A program made the position numbers and the translations under genes. DNA of 64,000 bases, from NCBI GenBank assembly GCA_910579755.1, contig CAJTVB010000003.1:49891-113890 (forward strand). Reading direction: 5' to 3'. The notes beneath the pieces were generated by a model. It saw nothing but the letters and a program-made list of their open reading frames with translations. It searched no databases and was not told the origin of the DNA. This DNA comes from an uncultured Acetatifactor sp. (GTDB lineage: Bacteria; Bacillota; Clostridia; Lachnospirales; Lachnospiraceae). Shown in pieces: positions 60,635-64,000 of this stretch (positions are counted from its first letter, which is position 1; every line of letters begins with the position of its first letter).

Positions 60635-63600
60635 TCAGCCTTCCTCTCCGCCTGCTCCGGGTTCATTTCCGGTCTTTCCTTCCGGTCTTCCGCTCTTTTT
60701 CGGCTCTCCTTCCGGTCTTCCGCTCTTTTTCGGCTTTCCTTTCGCCTTACCGGACTTTCCCGGTTTCTTTACGGCCAGGATCACCAGACCGCCTATGACC
60801 GCTGCCGCTAAAGCTGCAAAGGCTGCTGCCGCCACATATTTCCAGGGAGCTGTTCCGGTTTTGTCCGTTTCTTCCCCCGGGGTTGGGGAAAGCCTTTCAA
60901 CATCCGTTTCCTTTCCGGATAATGTTCTGTCCATAGAAGCCTCCCCCCGGGACATAGCCTGCCAGGCTGCGCCTTCCTCCACGAATCCCTGCTGAGGGAA
61001 TCCCAATCCCATGTATGCGTCCTGCAGATTGGCATTTCTGGAGTAAGGAGCCCCTTCCGTCTCTCCGGGAGCGCTTCCTGTCCCGGGCATAATGATCAGC
61101 GCATCATAGGCACAGTAACCCCAGTTGGCCCGGATGTCCACAGCGTTCCAGCCCCCATTCATCCAGATGCCTCCTACCGGCATTTGGCATTTAATTTTTC
61201 CATCTTCATAGGCTTCCAAGCCCACCGAAGTAATCTGCCAGGCCTTTTCTCCTGCCGGAACCGCCGTCAGATATTCCGTTCCATTCACATATACAAAGTC
61301 ACATTTATCGCCCTCCGGCACCCTTCCGCTGCGCAGATAGATATCGTAAGTCCCGCCTGCCGGCACATATGCTTCACACAAAAAACCAGAGTCAAACAAA
61401 TATGCATATCCGGTTCCCGTGTAGCCTTCATAGGTCCACCTGTCCGAGCCCGCAGTGGAATTTCCCGCCATCTGGCTGTATTCCAGCTCATACCACAATG
61501 TGCCCTCCGGGGCATCGGGCCAATGCCATAAAGCATCCGCCCTGGCCTGGGCCATCAATAGCTTGTCCCGATTGCGGACATTATATTTTCCTTCCATGTC
61601 CAGAGTCAGATATGCCCGGAATACGCTCCACACGCGCTCGTAATCCTCCGGTTTCACCTGCTCCCAGGAGGGCATTTTATCAATCAGCTCCTCCACCTCA
61701 TAAGGATAATACCAGCCGTCATACATGTAATAGTCCGCAGGCTCTATGTAAAAGCTGTCGTAGCAGGCATAGCCCCAATTGGCCTGAAGTACAATGGCAT
61801 TCCAGCCGGCGTTAAGCCAATAGCCGCCTGCCGGAGGCTGGGGTGCCAGCTTTCCGTTCACATATCGTTCCTTTCCCATCCGGCCAAGCTGCCATTGTCC
61901 CGCATACCCCTCCGAAGTATAGAGATAATTCTTTCCTCCGTTGAGAATCACAATATCGCACTTATCCTTCGCCTGGGGATCGTCCACGGCAGATTTGAAA
62001 AACATATGGTACCTTCTGTTTTCCGGCACATAGAAATACAGAACCACACTGCCGTCGAAAATATATACATAAGCGTCTCCGTCCGCACTGCTCATGGCGC
62101 CGCCTGCGCTTACTGTCGCGGCACCCCCCTGGGGCGTGCCGTCCTCCCATTCGTACTGATATCTTCCCGAAGGCGCTCCGGGATCCGCATACAACGCCGC
62201 CATCCTGGCTTTGTTCAGAAGCATTTTGGCCTGGCGGGCATCATCCAGCTTTTCCCAGCCGTACAGCTCCGCCATGGACTGGTACAGCTTCATTTTCTGG
62301 AAAACCTTCTCAAAGTCCGCCGAATGAGCAAGCTGAATGGTCTTTGATTCCGGCAGGGCGTCTATGGCTTTTACCAGCTCTTCCAGTGAGGGCACCTCCA
62401 CCGGCCGAAGCTCCAGTGTATCATAGAAGCACCAGGCCGCATTGTCATAGGTCAGAGTCAGAGTACATTCGCCTTTTTCCAGCCAGACAGGAGTAGCCGC
62501 AGCTCCGTCCTCTGTCTGCCAGCTGATCTCCTTTCTGCCGGGCGCTATTCCTGCCGGAATACTCAGCCAACACTCGGTATTTTCCACCCTCAGCTTATCC
62601 CTTCCGGAATTGTCGGCTCTGCTGCTCGCAGTTGCCCAGGGCATATACCAGCCCCTCTCAGGCACCTCCAGCGTATATTGTATCCTGGCAGGTCCCCCCA
62701 TCATCCGCAGGCTCATCCCTCCGGAGGGTTTGAAGTTTCCGTCGGAGGTAGTATAAATAGCCCCGCTGCCCTTTCCCTCCAGAATCAGTCCTGCTTCCGC
62801 CTCTGTCTTCAGGGTATTCACAGGAGCAGCCTTCTCCCCGGAAGGCTCAAACCGGATGGAATCCAGGTAACACCACTCTGCCCCGGCGCCGCCTCTGTGA
62901 ATTAACTGAACCGCTATCCGCTTTGCGGGCTCGGCAAACGCTGCCGCCTGCCTGGACTGCAGCGAAGCCGCCGGATCCTCTCTTGTCTGTGTCAGCATTC
63001 CGGTCAGCGGAAGCGCGCCTAACGGATTTCCATACCGGTCTGTCAGTTCCAGGTCATACCACTGGATCTGATCCTCATTGGCGCTCTCCTTCGTGGGAGT
63101 GGTAAAATAATAGCTCTTCCCGCCTATGATCAGTTCATTCCGCCCGCAGTCCATACCGATGGTTCCCATGCGGACAATAACCTTATAGCTGTCGGACGTC
63201 TCCGGCAGCTTTAATTGCCAGTCCACCCGGGTAACGTCGCCTGAGTTGCCGCTCCACAGACGCAGATAGGTCTTGTTTTCAGGATTGGAAAAATTTCCGT
63301 CTCCGGTGGAAAATCCGGCAATGGGACCGCTTCCTTCCGCCGCCGTGATTCTTCCCCTGGCAGCCTCCAGCGCCAGGCTTCCCTCCGCGCCAGGATCCTC
63401 CACAGGCTCATCTGTTTTTGTCAGCACAAACCGATCTATATAACACCAGACCGCTGTTCCGGTGGTCAGTGTCACAGTCACATCTCCGGCCTCCAGCGCC
63501 ACATTCTCCGCCACTATGCCCTCTTTCAGGTGCATGCCGCCTGGCGCACCGCCGGCCTCTATACTGACCGGATAATACTCTCCTCCTATCTCCAGGCCGG

Positions 63601-64000
63601 CTGTTCCTCCATCACTGTTTTTCCCTATGGTCCAGGAGGTCAGCTTATAATACCCCGCCTCCGGCACATGGAGTGTATAGGTAAAGGTATTGTCCCCGGT
63701 CAGGCGAAGCACCGCCCTGTCACTGATAGTATCCGCGAAAAGTCCTGCTCCTCCCAGCGCAAAATTATTATTGGCCGCCGTTCCACGCACTGCCGATATG
63801 GTCAGCTCCGGCACTGCCGCATCCGCCGAGGCCTTGCTGAATTCGATCCGGTCATAGTAGCACCAGGCCGCGTTGGAGGTGATTTCGAAGGTATGCTCTC
63901 CCGCCTCCAGGGACAGAGGACCCGCCGGGTTTCCCGTTGCAGGGTCCCGAAGCTCCGCCCCATACCAGCCCGGCGCCGTCCACTCCGGCACCATCAGACT
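60635..64000 (-). CDS. large cell-surface protein with repeated CBM-like modules, C-terminal part (truncated by window edge)
   Basis: The visible 1121 residues are the C-terminal part of a very large exported protein; the start lies beyond the window. At least six beta-sandwich modules end in a common motif: NAAWCYYDRIEF, GTAVWCYIDRFVL, GAEWCYLDSIRF, NAAWCFYDTLEL, NWGYACYDSFYI and NWGYCAYDALII. Similar domains bind carbohydrate in CBM6/CBM35-like folds. Near the end a Pro/Thr-rich spacer leads to one membrane helix (WKYVAAAAFAALAAAVIGGL) and a Lys/Gly/Pro-rich cytoplasmic tail with a ten-residue repeat (KKSGRPEGEP). A helix plus basic tail instead of LPxTG suggests anchoring in the membrane. 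It heads block B in the visible part. Confidence 0.8.
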   Translation of the reverse strand, partial: SLMVPEWTAPGWYGAELRDPATGNPAGPLSLEAGEHTFEITSNAAWCYYDRIEFSKASADAAVPELTISAVRGTAANNNFALGGAGLFADTISDRAVLRLTGDNTFTYTLHVPEAGYYKLTSWTIGKNSDGGTAGLEIGGEYYPVSIEAGGAPGGMHLKEGIVAENVALEAGDVTVTLTTGTAVWCYIDRFVLTKTDEPVEDPGAEGSLALEAARGRITAAEGSGPIAGFSTGDGNFSNPENKTYLRLWSGNSGDVTRVDWQLKLPETSDSYKVIVRMGTIGMDCGRNELIIGGKSYYFTTPTKESANEDQIQWYDLELTDRYGNPLGALPLTGMLTQTREDPAASLQSRQAAAFAEPAKRIAVQLIHRGGAGAEWCYLDSIRFEPSGEKAAPVNTLKTEAEAGLILEGKGSGAIYTTSDGNFKPSGGMSLRMMGGPARIQYTLEVPERGWYMPWATASSRADNSGRDKLRVENTECWLSIPAGIAPGRKEISWQTEDGAAATPVWLEKGECTLTLTYDNAAWCFYDTLELRPVEVPSLEELVKAIDALPESKTIQLAHSADFEKVFQKMKLYQSMAELYGWEKLDDARQAKMLLNKARMAALYADPGAPSGRYQYEWEDGTPQGGAATVSAGGAMSSADGDAYVYIFDGSVVLYFYVPENRRYHMFFKSAVDDPQAKDKCDIVILNGGKNYLYTSEGYAGQWQLGRMGKERYVNGKLAPQPPAGGYWLNAGWNAIVLQANWGYACYDSFYIEPADYYMYDGWYYPYEVEELIDKMPSWEQVKPEDYERVWSVFRAYLTLDMEGKYNVRNRDKLLMAQARADALWHWPDAPEGTLWYELEYSQMAGNSTAGSDRWTYEGYTGTGYAYLFDSGFLCEAYVPAGGTYDIYLRSGRVPEGDKCDFVYVNGTEYLTAVPAGEKAWQITSVGLEAYEDGKIKCQMPVGGIWMNGGWNAVDIRANWGYCAYDALIIMPGTGSAPGETEGAPYSRNANLQDAYMGLGFPQQGFVEEGAAWQAMSRGEASMDRTLSGKETDVERLSPTPGEETDKTGTAPWKYVAAAAFAALAAAVIGGLVILAVKKPGKSGKAKGKPKKSGRPEGEPKKSGRPEGKTGNEPGAGGEEG
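60681..60740 (-). repeat. tandem 30-bp coding repeat in the surface-protein tail
   Basis: Two nearly identical 30-bp units (60681-60710 and 60711-60740) encode KKSGRPEGEP-like decapeptides; single-base differences separate the copies. A partial further unit follows. Confidence 0.8.

Overview
The window looks like chromosomal DNA of a Gram-positive anaerobe of the Bacillota, most likely a Lachnospiraceae-type gut Clostridium. Support comes from a proline T-box ahead of a short ProS carrying a C-terminal zinc domain, a YitT/thioredoxin/TrmB cluster, a MecA-like adaptor, a DUF1846 protein, a sporulation-type D-Ala-D-Ala carboxypeptidase and many binding-protein-dependent sugar transporters without their own ATPase. 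The taxonomic call is inference; no rRNA or tRNA gene was found.

Positions 1-14.6 kb are mostly housekeeping: the N-terminal half of ftsH (cut by the window edge), a divergent DUF1846 gene, a trmB-trxA-yitT operon, a repeat-rich leader and a D-Ala-D-Ala carboxypeptidase, a DnaQ-like exonuclease, an esterase-like hydrolase, T-box-controlled proS, an XRE regulator, a MerR regulator with a membrane tail overlapping a YbjQ-family gene, a Cof-type phosphatase and a MecA-like adaptor.

Positions 14.8-39.1 kb hold one co-directional minus-strand block of 14 genes, probably a single operon of about 24 kb. It starts at a very good sigma-A promoter with a LacI-type operator at the start site (39184-39230). 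In order of transcription it encodes a giant GH94 phosphorylase of the 1,2-beta-oligoglucan type, a GH144-like lipoprotein, two solute-binding proteins, two MalF/MalG-like permease pairs interrupted by an NHL-TPR-YIP1 membrane protein and a secreted DUF5696 protein, a GH35 enzyme, a LacI regulator, a GH3 beta-glucosidase and a cytoplasmic GH144-like enzyme. Together these predict capture, import and breakdown of beta-1,2-glucan or sophoro-oligosaccharides.

Positions 39.5-44.4 kb contain a Ham1/RdgB-Nudix fusion and a small cluster of two Gfo/Idh/MocA oxidoreductases and one AP-endonuclease-fold sugar isomerase around a divergent region with a 60-nt palindrome.

Positions 44.4-64.0 kb contain a second minus-strand block that starts beyond the window. 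It repeats the same eight-gene transport module in the same order (small binding protein, giant binding protein, permease pair, NHL-YIP1, DUF5696, permease pair). Here the module follows a large surface protein with CBM-like modules, a beta-helix lipoprotein and a DUF4434-type TIM-barrel protein instead of the glucan enzymes. The duplicated module, without any ABC ATPase, is the most interesting structure in the window: it looks like a Gram-positive glycan-uptake machine whose unknown parts (NHL-YIP1 and DUF5696) are conserved while the enzymes attached to it change.
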